Source: Candidatus Rokuibacteriota bacterium
GTDB lineage: Bacteria > Methylomirabilota > Methylomirabilia > Rokubacteriales > CSP1-6
Direction: 5' to 3'
DNA: 9,354 bases
Assembly (NCBI GenBank): GCA_003221595.1
Contig: QHSM01000023.1
Location: 1 to 9,354, forward strand
Below the pieces are notes generated by a model, which ran no database searches, was not told the origin of the DNA, and saw only the letters and a list, made by a program, of their open reading frames with translations. Within the stretch, counting starts at the first letter, position 1. Every line of letters starts with the position of its first letter. Below are positions 1 to 6,699 of this stretch, piece after piece. A program made the translations under genes and the position numbers.

Positions 1-1059
1 CGTCTCGACGAGGCGCAGACGATCGCGGTTCGAGGGTACGGGAGCTACTACACGCTCGACCTCTTCAACAACTTCACCTTCTATCTCAACGATCCCGTGA
101 ACGGCGACGAGATCACTCAGAGCGACCGCCGCTTCCTCGCGGGAGTCGACGCCCAGTACCAGTACAAGAGCAAGCCGTTCGGGGCGAGCCTCATCAGCAC
201 GGCCGGGTTCCAGTATCGGATCGATACCCCGCGCGTCGTGCTAGGAACATCCATCCAGCGCCACCGGACGGGGCGCACCCAGGACGTGAGCGTTGTCGAG
301 CAGTCCTACGCGCCGTTCGTGAAGTTCGATCTCGTGCCGGTCCCCTGGCTTCGCTTCGTGACCGGGGTGCGCGGCGACATCTTCAGCTACGACGTGAACA
401 CCCGGGTGAACACGACCACCGACGATCTGAACGGCAGCGTCATCAAGGGGCGCCCGAACGTGAAGGCCAACCTCGCGCTCGGCCCCTGGTGGGATACCGA
501 GCTCTTCGCCAACGTCGGCACCGGCTATCACAGCAACGATGCGCGCGCGGTGATCGCCGATCCCACCCTGACGGCTCTGCCGACGGCGCTCGGATATGAA
601 TTCGGCGTCCGGAGCAAGGTCATCCCACGGGTCGAGCTTTCGGCAACGTACTGGTTCCTCAACCTCGCGAGCGAGCTCGTCTTCGTGGGCGACGAGGGCA
701 CGACCGGCGGGGCGGTGCCGCTGGCCCCGCTCGTGACGGCCCGCACCGACGTGACGGTCCGCCTGCCGTTCGGGCTGTCCACCAGCTTCGCGATGCGGTA
801 CCTGGCCGACCGCTGGGCCGACGAGGAGCGAACGCAGACCGCGCGCGGCTATCTCCTCTTCGATCTGGTGGCCCGGTATCGCTACAAGTGGATCGAGGCT
901 TTCTTCAGCATCGAGAACCTCACCAACATCGAGTGGCGCGAAGCCCAGTTCTACTTCACCTCACGTCTCGCCGGCGAGCCCGCCGCAGGCGTGCCCGACA
1001 TCCACTACACCGCCGGCACCCCCCGCTCCTTCATGGCCGGCCTCACCGTCCGCTTCTAA
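1..1059 (+). CDS. TonB-dependent outer-membrane receptor, C-terminal part (5' end outside window)
   Basis: The frame is open from base 1, so this is the last 352 residues of a longer protein; the first possible internal start (GTG at 97) is not a real start. Alternating polar and hydrophobic strands with aromatic girdles run throughout, as in an outer-membrane beta-barrel. Family marks are GYHSNDAR (visible residues about 175-182), ELVFVGDEGTT (about 225-235), an ENLTN motif (about 305-309) and a final strand ending in Phe, the usual barrel-assembly signal. Such receptors import siderophores, metal chelates or other scarce ligands using TonB energy; the ligand cannot be told. From memory of relatives, about 40 residues (one barrel hairpin with the PSRxSRRYGVE-type segment) normally lie between GDEGTT and the following VPLAP; here they are directly joined at about base 705 without a frame break. 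The plug domain lies upstream of the window. Confidence 0.9.
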   Translation, partial: RLDEAQTIAVRGYGSYYTLDLFNNFTFYLNDPVNGDEITQSDRRFLAGVDAQYQYKSKPFGASLISTAGFQYRIDTPRVVLGTSIQRHRTGRTQDVSVVEQSYAPFVKFDLVPVPWLRFVTGVRGDIFSYDVNTRVNTTTDDLNGSVIKGRPNVKANLALGPWWDTELFANVGTGYHSNDARAVIADPTLTALPTALGYEFGVRSKVIPRVELSATYWFLNLASELVFVGDEGTTGGAVPLAPLVTARTDVTVRLPFGLSTSFAMRYLADRWADEERTQTARGYLLFDLVARYRYKWIEAFFSIENLTNIEWREAQFYFTSRLAGEPAAGVPDIHYTAGTPRSFMAGLTVRF

Positions 1060-1226
1060 CCCCCCACCCCGCCGCACCCGCTGCGCGCGGCAACCGCGCC
1101 ACAGCGAAGGTGCTGTGCGCAACGCCACTGGATGCGAACGTCGTCACTACAGGGTTCGCCGATCCGACGCTCACCAAGACAAGACCTCGCCCGATCCGCA
1201 TCTGACGGTCCAGACGCTTGCGCGAC
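1060..1226. other. Gene-free spacer with small hairpins
   Basis: No credible coding region lies here; the short frames crossing it are continuations of shadow frames. Three small hairpins are visible: 1085-1090 with 1094-1099 (6 bp, 3-nt loop), 1100-1105 with 1112-1117 (6 bp, 6-nt loop), and GCGAAC at 1134-1139 with GTTCGC at 1154-1159, extended by GGAT/ATCC across a 2-nt bulge. None has a T-tract, so they are not classical intrinsic terminators, although the first two sit where the receptor transcript should end. The GGTTCG at 1153-1158 resembles a tRNA T-loop but no tRNA can be folded around it. Confidence 0.5.
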
Positions 1227-1377
1227 GTAGTCCGGGGTTGGTGGGGGGCGGGGCGGTCCCCTCCCCGGCCCGTGTAGTCAGGGCTGTCCCGAAGTCCCGC
1301 TCACTAGATGATCGTGGAGGGCGAAGGCTATCGGGCCGCGGAGGGGACCGCCCCGCCCCCCACCAACCCCGGACTAC
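1227..1377. repeat. 151-bp palindromic element with perfect 37-bp inverted repeats
   Basis: Bases 1227-1263 are the exact reverse complement of 1341-1377. Pairing continues inward to 1272 and 1332 with a single mismatch (1265/1339), giving 46-bp arms around a 59-nt centre. The outer ends read GTAGTCCGGGG and CCCCGGACTAC. A TA dinucleotide at 1228-1229 and 1375-1376 could be a target duplication flanking GTCC...GGAC ends, as in TA-targeting MITEs of the IS630/mariner type; this is inference. The right arm supplies the TAG stop (1374-1376) of the ATPase gene, as though the element inserted at that gene's end. Lying between two converging genes, it could also act as a two-way terminator or RNase III target, since transcripts from either side would form a very GC-rich stem. 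It contains no transposase gene. The G-rich strand of the left arm has three runs of four to six G and might form alternative structures. Confidence 0.85.
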
Positions 1378-1934
1378 TTAATCGCGACGGCTTTCACCTG
1401 TCGGAAATCGGTGAGCCCGGCGAGAGTCTTGAGCACGCCGTCCTGGACGAGCGTGGTCATCCCCTCGGCCCTGGCCATCTCGAGCATCTCGGCCACGCGC
1501 GCCTTGGCCTGGATGAGCCGCTTCATCTCGTCGGTCGCGATCATCAGCTCGTGGATGCCCAGGCGCCCGCGATAGCCGGTCTTGGAGCAGGAGGCGCAGC
1601 CCTTGCCGCGGTGCAGGACGAGCTCGTCGTACTTCAGATTCAGCGTCGCGAAGGCCTCCTCGCCGAACGCCTGCACAATCTCGTCGTACTCGGCGCGGTC
1701 GGGATGGTACTCGGACTTGCAGTCCTTGCAGATGCGCTTGACGAGCCGCTGCCCCAGGACGCCGAGCAGCGCGTCGGCGAAGTTGAAGGAGTCGCACCCC
1801 ATGTCGAGCAGACGAATCACCGTCTCCACGGCGCTGTTCGTGTGCAGCGTGCTGAAGACCAGGTGGCCGGTCAGCGACGCCTCGATGCCGGTCGACGCCG
1901 TCTCCTCGTCGCGCATCTCGCCGACCATGATCAC
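1374..1934 (-). pseudogene. 3' fragment of GspE/PilB-type ATPase (Walker B end, His box, tetracysteine, C-terminal domain)
   Basis: This frame carries the C-terminal end of the ATPase whose front is encoded just upstream in another frame. Reading from before the nominal GTG start, it shows AFLRADPDVIMVGEMRD (Walker B region), TGHLVFSTLHTNSA (His box), GVLGQRLVKRIC and two CxxC pairs (CKDC and CASC) of the zinc-binding element typical of GspE/PilB. It closes with the MTTLVQDGVLK helix region and stops at 1374. The GTG at 1934 overlaps the upstream TGA stop as GTGA. Re-initiation is formally possible, but the product would lack Walker A and all N-terminal domains, so a working enzyme is unlikely. 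The sequence quality, with no further stops or shifts, suggests the break is recent or an assembly fault. The stop codon lies inside the right arm of the palindromic element. Confidence 0.85.
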
Positions 1935-3580
1935 GTCGGGGTCGGCCCGCAGGAACGCCTGCGCTCCGGCTTGTTGATGTGGCCCAGCAGCGAATGGAGC
2001 GTGGTCGTCTTGCCCGAGCCGGTCGGACCCACGCAGAGGATGAGCCCGTAGGGCTTCTCGGCGACCTTCTTGATCTCGCGCAGGTTGCGCGGCGTGAGGT
2101 CGATCTTGTCGAGCGGGATCAGCTCGCTCGAGGAGAGCACGCGCATGACCACGTCTTCGTTCTGGTTGGCGGTGGGGATGGTGGCGACGCGGAGCTCGAT
2201 CTCCCGGTCGTGCATCCGGAACTTGAACTTGCCGTCCTGCGGCTTGCGGCGCTCGGCGATGTCGAGCTGGGCCATGATCTTGATCCGCGCGACGATGGCC
2301 CGCCGGTAGGCGCCGGGAATCTTCTGATACTCGCTGCAGCCGCCGTCGATGCGATAGCGGATCACCGTGTCGCGCTGGGCGCCGTAGGGCTCGATGTGGA
2401 TGTCGGACGCGCGCGCCTTGTAGGCATCCACGATGATCTGGTTGGCGAGGCGGATGACCGCGCTGTCGTTCTCGTCAAGCTCGCCGGCGCCGACGTCCAG
2501 CGTGTCGGCGACGTCCTCGTTCCGGAGATCGCCGAGAATCGTGCCGATCGAGTCCCGGCCGGCGCCTTCGCCGCTCACCTGGTTGAGGAAGAGCAGGATG
2601 TCCTTCCGGAGCCCGACCGCCCACTTGACCTTCCGGTTCTTCAGCGCCTGGCTGACGCTGTCCACCCGCTGCAAGTCTTGCGGGTTGTCGATCAGCACCA
2701 CCACCGCGCCGTCTTCGCGCCGCAGCGGCAGCCAGAAGTTGCGCCGCAGGTACTCGAGCCGCAGGCCCTTCATGAGATCCGGCGGCGGCAGGATGCGCTC
2801 GTCGTACTCGACGAACGGGCACTCGTAGAACTGGCTCAGCGCGACCCCGACCTCACCCTTCGGTACCTTGTACTGCTCGATCAGGATCGACTCGACGTCG
2901 GTCTGGCGCCGCCGTGCCTCGGCCACCGCCGAGCTCAGCTCCTGCGGCTCGATCCGATGCTGGGCCAGCAGGTAGTCGAACTTGGTCTTGGGTCGGGACT
3001 GAGCCTGGATCAGCTCCTGGCTCTTGCTCAGCTGCGCCTGGTTGTTGAAGGCGATCCCGAGCGTCTTGGCGATCCGCGCGGCGCCGGTCTCGTCTTCCTT
3101 GGTGAACCGGGCCCCCCGCTTCTTGTTCAGCAGCTGGATGACGCCGATGGGCTTGCCCTCGTGCATGATCGGCATGCCCAGGATCTGCTGGGTCCGGAAC
3201 CCGGTCTTCTTGTCCCAGGAGCTGTCGAAGGTGAGGGTCGGGGAGATCCGGGCCAGCTCGGCCTTGTCGTAGGCGTCGGCGACGTTCACCACCCGGCCGG
3301 CGGCAGCCACGTACCCGGCGATGCTCTTCTCGTTGACCGGCAGGCGGATTTCCTTCACGGCGTCGAGGGCGAGGAACTTCGAGTAGAGCTCCTTCTTGGC
3401 CGGGTCGACGGCGTAGATCGTCATCCGATCGGCGTCGAGGAGCCCGAGGATCTCGCCCTGAAGCTCGATGAAGATGCTGTCGACGCCCTTGGCGGCGTGG
3501 ATCCGGTCGACGAGTTGGACGAGCCGCTGCTCGTAGGCCAATCGCTGCTGCAAAATCTGCACGGATTCTTGCTGGGCCAC
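1931..3580 (-). pseudogene. 5' fragment of GAF-MshEN-GspE/PilB-type secretion/pilus ATPase, frameshifted at about 1960
   Basis: The intact ancestor would be a hexameric ATPase driving type IV pilus extension or type II secretion at the inner membrane. Numbered from the chosen start: a GAF sensor domain at about 30-180 (with LPVNEKSIAGYVA and GVIQLLNKK), an MshEN/T2SSE N-domain at about 200-335 (the type that can bind c-di-GMP or the platform), then the ATPase domain with ASDIHIEP (391-398), AERRKPQDGKF (443-453) and Walker A GPTGSGKTTT (518-527). Soon after, at NKPER, the sequence jumps to the segment before Walker B and leaves frame, ending at a TGA eight codons later. The segment with the Asp box (usually EDPVE) is missing, about 100 nt by comparison with the family. 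Start: GTG at 3580 follows GGAGG with 4-nt spacing; an ATG at 3625 adds 15 residues but has no ribosome-binding site. No other pilus genes are nearby. Confidence 0.88.
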
Positions 3581-3584
3581 CACG

Positions 3585-3589
3585 CCTCC
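3585..3589 (-). promoter_or_regulatory. Shine-Dalgarno GGAGG that sets the ATPase gene start
   Basis: On the minus strand the order is GGAGG, C, GTG, GTG, GCC. The second GTG (3580) lies 4 nt from the motif, the first (3583) only 1 nt. The upstream ATG at 3625 is preceded by nothing like a ribosome-binding site and would add a hydrophobic stretch (YFCLLAVIGGVV) not expected on a cytoplasmic ATPase, so the GTG start is preferred. Confidence 0.6.
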
Positions 3590-3624
3590 AATGACCGCCA
3601 AAAGGCAGAAATAGCTACGAACCA

Positions 3625-3637
3625 TGCTAGTCTAGCA
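3625..3637. promoter_or_regulatory. Perfect 13-bp palindrome TGCTAG-T-CTAGCA in the divergent intergenic gap
   Basis: The two 6-bp arms pair exactly around one central T. The site lies in the 81-bp gap between the divergent ATPase and oxidoreductase genes, 24 bp before the oxidoreductase ATG. It holds two CTAG tetramers, a word that is scarce in many GC-rich bacterial genomes. Position and symmetry suit an operator for a dimeric repressor, but no regulator for it can be named. A smaller palindrome, GCCAAAAGGC (3597-3606), lies in the same gap. I could not identify convincing -35 and -10 boxes for either gene. Confidence 0.4.
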
Positions 3638-3661
3638 GATTCCTTTCGGGGGGCGGAAAGC

Positions 3662-4852
3662 ATGGCCGGCATGAGGCGGGCAGACGTGGTCGTCGTCGGC
3701 GGCGGCGTGAACGGAGCGAGCACCGCCTATCACCTGGCGGCCCGCGGGATGAAAAACGTCCTGCTGCTGGAGCGGCGGCATCTTGGCTCGGGGGCCACGG
3801 GCAAGTCCGGGGCCCTGGTGCGCATGCACTACACCAACGAGGCCGAATCCCGGCTGGCGCTCGAAAGCCTCAAGATCTTCCGGGACTTCCGGAATATCGT
3901 GGGCGGCGACTGCGGCTTCGAGCCGATCGGATTCCTGCAGATCGTGCCCGCCGGCTACGAGGAGGCGCTGGTCCGGAACGTCGCCCGCCAGCAGCGTCTC
4001 GGAATCGCCACCGAGGCCATCACCCCGGACCGCCTGCGCGACCTCCTGCCCGGCGCCCGCGTCGACGATGTCGGCGCCGCCGCCTGGGAGCCCGACTCGG
4101 GATTCGCCGACCCCAACGCCACCACGTTCGCCTTCGCCGAGGCGGCCCAACGCCTCGGGGTCACGCTCGAGACCGGCTGCGAGGTGACACGCATTGTCAC
4201 CGAGCGTGGTCGCGTTACCGGCGTCGAGACCTCTGCGGGGCCGGTGATGGCGCCCGTGGTGGTGCTGGTGCCGGGGGCGTGGGCCGCTCGGCTCTTGACG
4301 CCGCTCGGGCTCGATTTCGGTCTCGAGCCCCATCGAATCCAGATCTCGATCTTCCGCTGGCCGGCCGGCTTCCACACCCGGCATTGCGTGGTGATCGACG
4401 CGGTCCACCACTCATGGCTGCGACCCGAGGGCGAGGCCACGACGCTGATCGGTGTCGAGCTCGGCGTGGCGCACGCCGACCCGGACCGCTTCGACGAGGG
4501 TGTCGATCCGGACTTCGTCGCGATCTGTCGCAAGGCGCTGGCCGCCCGGCTGCCGGTCTTCGGCGACGCGACGATGCGTGGCGGCTGGGCCGGGATGATC
4601 ATGATGAGCGCCGACGGGCGCCCGATCATCGATCAGATCCCGTCGGTCGCGGGACTCTATTGCATGCTGGGCGACTCCGGAACCTCGTTCAAGACGTCGC
4701 CCGCGATCGGCCGCGGCCTGGCCGAGTGGATCGTCGACGGCAAGCCGCGCACCGTCGATCTCACCCCATTCCGGTCGACGCGCTTCGCCGAGGGCCGGCC
4801 CTGGCAGGACGAGGACAACTACGGGCGCGAGCGGCTGACGATCTCGCGCTGA
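3662..4852 (+). CDS. FAD-dependent oxidoreductase, DAO family (sarcosine/glycine oxidase or dimethylglycine dehydrogenase-like)
   Basis: A 396-residue soluble flavoprotein of the D-amino-acid/sarcosine oxidase fold, usual length for the family. The dinucleotide fold is at the N-terminus: VVVVGGGVNGAS with the GxGxxG at residues 13-18, and the ribose-binding acid in LLLERR near 37. Next comes GSGATGKSGALVR (42-54), the conserved flavin-contact loop. The C-terminal FAD contacts are the WAGMIMMSADGRPIID stretch (309-324) and GDSGTSFKTSPAIGRGLAEW (337-356). Relatives oxidise secondary or primary amines such as sarcosine, dimethylglycine, glycine or proline-type substrates with O2 or an electron carrier; the exact substrate cannot be read from the sequence. 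ATG at 3662 is chosen because it starts just before the Rossmann strand; ATG at 3671 is also possible, and neither has a strong ribosome-binding site. It converges with the fprA-like gene, 3 bp between the stops, and appears monocistronic here. Confidence 0.9.
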   Translation: MAGMRRADVVVVGGGVNGASTAYHLAARGMKNVLLLERRHLGSGATGKSGALVRMHYTNEAESRLALESLKIFRDFRNIVGGDCGFEPIGFLQIVPAGYEEALVRNVARQQRLGIATEAITPDRLRDLLPGARVDDVGAAAWEPDSGFADPNATTFAFAEAAQRLGVTLETGCEVTRIVTERGRVTGVETSAGPVMAPVVVLVPGAWAARLLTPLGLDFGLEPHRIQISIFRWPAGFHTRHCVVIDAVHHSWLRPEGEATTLIGVELGVAHADPDRFDEGVDPDFVAICRKALAARLPVFGDATMRGGWAGMIMMSADGRPIIDQIPSVAGLYCMLGDSGTSFKTSPAIGRGLAEWIVDGKPRTVDLTPFRSTRFAEGRPWQDEDNYGRERLTISR

Positions 4853-4855
4853 GGC

Positions 4856-6259
4856 TCAGCGGCCGAGCGCGGCCAGTATCTCCTCGACGCTCGTGAGCTT
4901 CACGCGCGGCCGGCCCTCGGCGCGGCCGTGCGCGACCTCGAGCGCGTCCAGCTTGAGCCAGTCGTTGTAAGAGACGAAGCTCGGCTGGCGCTGCCGGACG
5001 AGCGTTTCGGCCGCAGCCGCTTCCGGGTGCGCGGGCTCCAGCACGGCGCCCCGGGCGAGATCCTCGAACATGCACTCGACCGTCTCGGCCGCGTCCGGCT
5101 TGTTGGTGCCGATGACGCCGGTCGGACCACGCTTGATCCATCCGGCGGTGTACTCGCCCACCAGCGGCTCCTTGGTGCCGGGATCGAGCACGCGGCCCTT
5201 GTCGTTCAGGATGACGCCCCAGCTCTCGTTGAACGGCACGCCCGACAGGGGCACGCCGCGGTAGCCGACCGAGCGGAACACGAGGCCGACCGGAATCTCC
5301 TCGAAGCGGCCCGTCGCCCGCGGCTGCAAGGCTCCCGTCGACGTCGCGTAGAGCTCGTTGCGCACCAGGCGCATCGCGGCGACGCGGCCGGCGTCGTCTC
5401 CGATCAGCTCGACCGGCGAGACGAGAAATCTCAGGACGAGGCGCTTCGATTTGCCCGAGGCCGGGCGCCGCGCGTACGCGCGGAGGATCTCGACCTTCTT
5501 GGCCGTGGCGCGATCCTGGCTGCGCTCGACGGCCGCCCGGCTCAGCGGGTCCAGCTCGACTTCCGCCGGGTCGGCGGCGATGTCGGCGTCGGGGAGCTCG
5601 CCGAGCTCGCGGATCTCGGGATTGGTGAACGCGGCCTGGGCGGGCCCGCGCCGGCCGAGCAGATAGACCTCCTTCACGCGGCTCTTGCGCAAGGCGTCCA
5701 GCGCGTAGTCGGCGATGTCGGTCGTCGCCAGCTCCTCCGGCGTCCGGCACAGGATCCTCACGACGTCGACGGCGACGTTGCCGACGCCGACCACCGCCAC
5801 GCTCTCCTGCGAGAGATCGAACATGCAGTCGCGATAGTCGGGATGGCCGTTGTACCACGCGACGAACTCCGTCGCCGGATGGCTGCCGGCCAGATCCTCA
5901 CCCGGAATGCCCATGCGCCGATCGGTCTGCGCCCCGGTGCAGTACACGATCTGATGGTAGTGCGCCCTGAGATCGGCGAGCGTCACGTGCTTGCCGAAGT
6001 CGACGCCGCCGAAGAAGCGGAAGCCGGGGCTGGCCGCGACCTTGTCGAAGGCATTGGTGACGAACTTGATCTTCTGGTGGTCGGGCGCCACGCCCAGACG
6101 CACCAGCCCGTACGGCGTCGGCAGCCGGTCGAGCATGTCGACCTCGACGGCCACGCCTGGATTGCGAAGCAGGTGGTCGGCGACGTAGAACCCGGTCGGT
6201 CCGGCGCCGATGATCGCGACACGCAGCGGCCGCGCCGGCGTCCCGGTGGTCGTCGTCAA
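4856..6259 (-). CDS. fprA: Ferredoxin/adrenodoxin-type NADP+ reductase (FprA-like)
   Basis: A 467-residue FAD enzyme that moves electrons between NADPH and a ferredoxin; soluble and cytoplasmic. The FAD Rossmann motif GAGPTG is at 18-23, followed by the family mark PTPYGLVRLGVAPDH (47-61). The NADP fold GVGNVAVD is at 158-165, the 2'-phosphate contact LLGRRGPAQAAFT at 200-212, and the C-terminal flavin contact GWIKRGPTGVIGTN at 373-386. These match mitochondrial adrenodoxin reductase and mycobacterial FprA, at usual length. The only sensible start is TTG at 6259; its last two bases are shared with the TGA of the CBS gene (TTGA, 4-nt overlap), so translation is probably coupled. No ferredoxin or P450 partner gene is in the window. 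It is the last gene of the minus-strand cluster, and no terminator is seen after it. Confidence 0.93.
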   Translation of the reverse strand: MTTTTGTPARPLRVAIIGAGPTGFYVADHLLRNPGVAVEVDMLDRLPTPYGLVRLGVAPDHQKIKFVTNAFDKVAASPGFRFFGGVDFGKHVTLADLRAHYHQIVYCTGAQTDRRMGIPGEDLAGSHPATEFVAWYNGHPDYRDCMFDLSQESVAVVGVGNVAVDVVRILCRTPEELATTDIADYALDALRKSRVKEVYLLGRRGPAQAAFTNPEIRELGELPDADIAADPAEVELDPLSRAAVERSQDRATAKKVEILRAYARRPASGKSKRLVLRFLVSPVELIGDDAGRVAAMRLVRNELYATSTGALQPRATGRFEEIPVGLVFRSVGYRGVPLSGVPFNESWGVILNDKGRVLDPGTKEPLVGEYTAGWIKRGPTGVIGTNKPDAAETVECMFEDLARGAVLEPAHPEAAAAETLVRQRQPSFVSYNDWLKLDALEVAHGRAEGRPRVKLTSVEEILAALGR

Positions 6260-6699
6260 TGCGCGAGCCCGCTCTCGCCGGCGAGGAGCTGCGTCTGCAG
6301 CGTGTCGACCTCGCCCTGGTAGTGATCGCGCTGCGCCTTCACGACGTCGCCGATCGACACCATGCCGACCAGCCGCTCCTTGTCCACGACCGGCAAATGG
6401 CGAATGCGCCGCTCGGTCATCGTGTGGGCCACCGTGAGCAGATCATCGTGGGGCTGGCCCGTGATCACGTCCCGCGTCATGAGGTCGGCGACGGTGAGGG
6501 CGAAGAAGCGCTCGTTCCGAGCCGCCTCGCGCACGATGTCGCGCTCCGACAGGATGCCGACCGGGCTCTCGCCCTGCACGGCGACGAGCGCGCCGATGTT
6601 GTGGCGTTCAAGCAACGCCAGCGCTTCCCGGATCGACTGCTCCGGGCGTACCGTCACGGCCATCGAGCCCTTTCGCGCGAGAATGTTCGCGATGTTCAT
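6256..6699 (-). CDS. Two-CBS-domain protein
   Basis: A 147-residue protein made almost wholly of two tandem CBS domains, at about 8-62 and 73-127, forming one Bateman module. Typical repeat marks are ALALLERHNIGALVAVQGESPVGILSER split over 26-53 and the second-domain HTMTERRIRHLPVVD (92-106) followed by LVGMVSIGDVV. Such stand-alone modules bind adenine nucleotides (AMP, ATP, SAM or NAD(H)) and act as energy sensors for partner proteins; the ligand here is unknown. No catalytic or DNA-binding domain is attached. ATG at 6699 follows a near-ideal Shine-Dalgarno sequence, and its A is also the last base of the upstream meaB TGA (TGATG). Coupled on both sides, it is probably made together with MeaB and the FprA-like reductase. 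Confidence 0.92.
   Translation of the reverse strand: MNIANILARKGSMAVTVRPEQSIREALALLERHNIGALVAVQGESPVGILSERDIVREAARNERFFALTVADLMTRDVITGQPHDDLLTVAHTMTERRIRHLPVVDKERLVGMVSIGDVVKAQRDHYQGEVDTLQTQLLAGESGLAH

Noticed and set aside
1060..1120. Intrinsic terminator for the TonB receptor
   Set aside because: Only short 6-bp stems without a T-tract are present; the large palindrome further on is the better candidate.
1150..1185. Possible tRNA 3' end (GGTTCG followed by a CACCA-like end)
   Set aside because: The T-stem does not pair, and no acceptor or anticodon stem can be built on either strand.
1227..1377. CRISPR repeat unit
   Set aside because: There are only two inverted copies around one centre, not direct repeats with spacers, and no cas genes are present.
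1979..3661. The plus-strand frame extending the oxidoreductase by 561 residues at its N-terminus
   Set aside because: It is antisense to the GAF-GspE gene, Leu/Asp/Gly-biased with no family resemblance, and the Rossmann fold begins right after the ATG at 3662.
4928..6322. 464-residue plus-strand open frame
   Set aside because: It is the complement of the FprA-like gene, with Arg/Ala/Leu/Asp-biased composition typical of GC-rich shadow frames and no motif.
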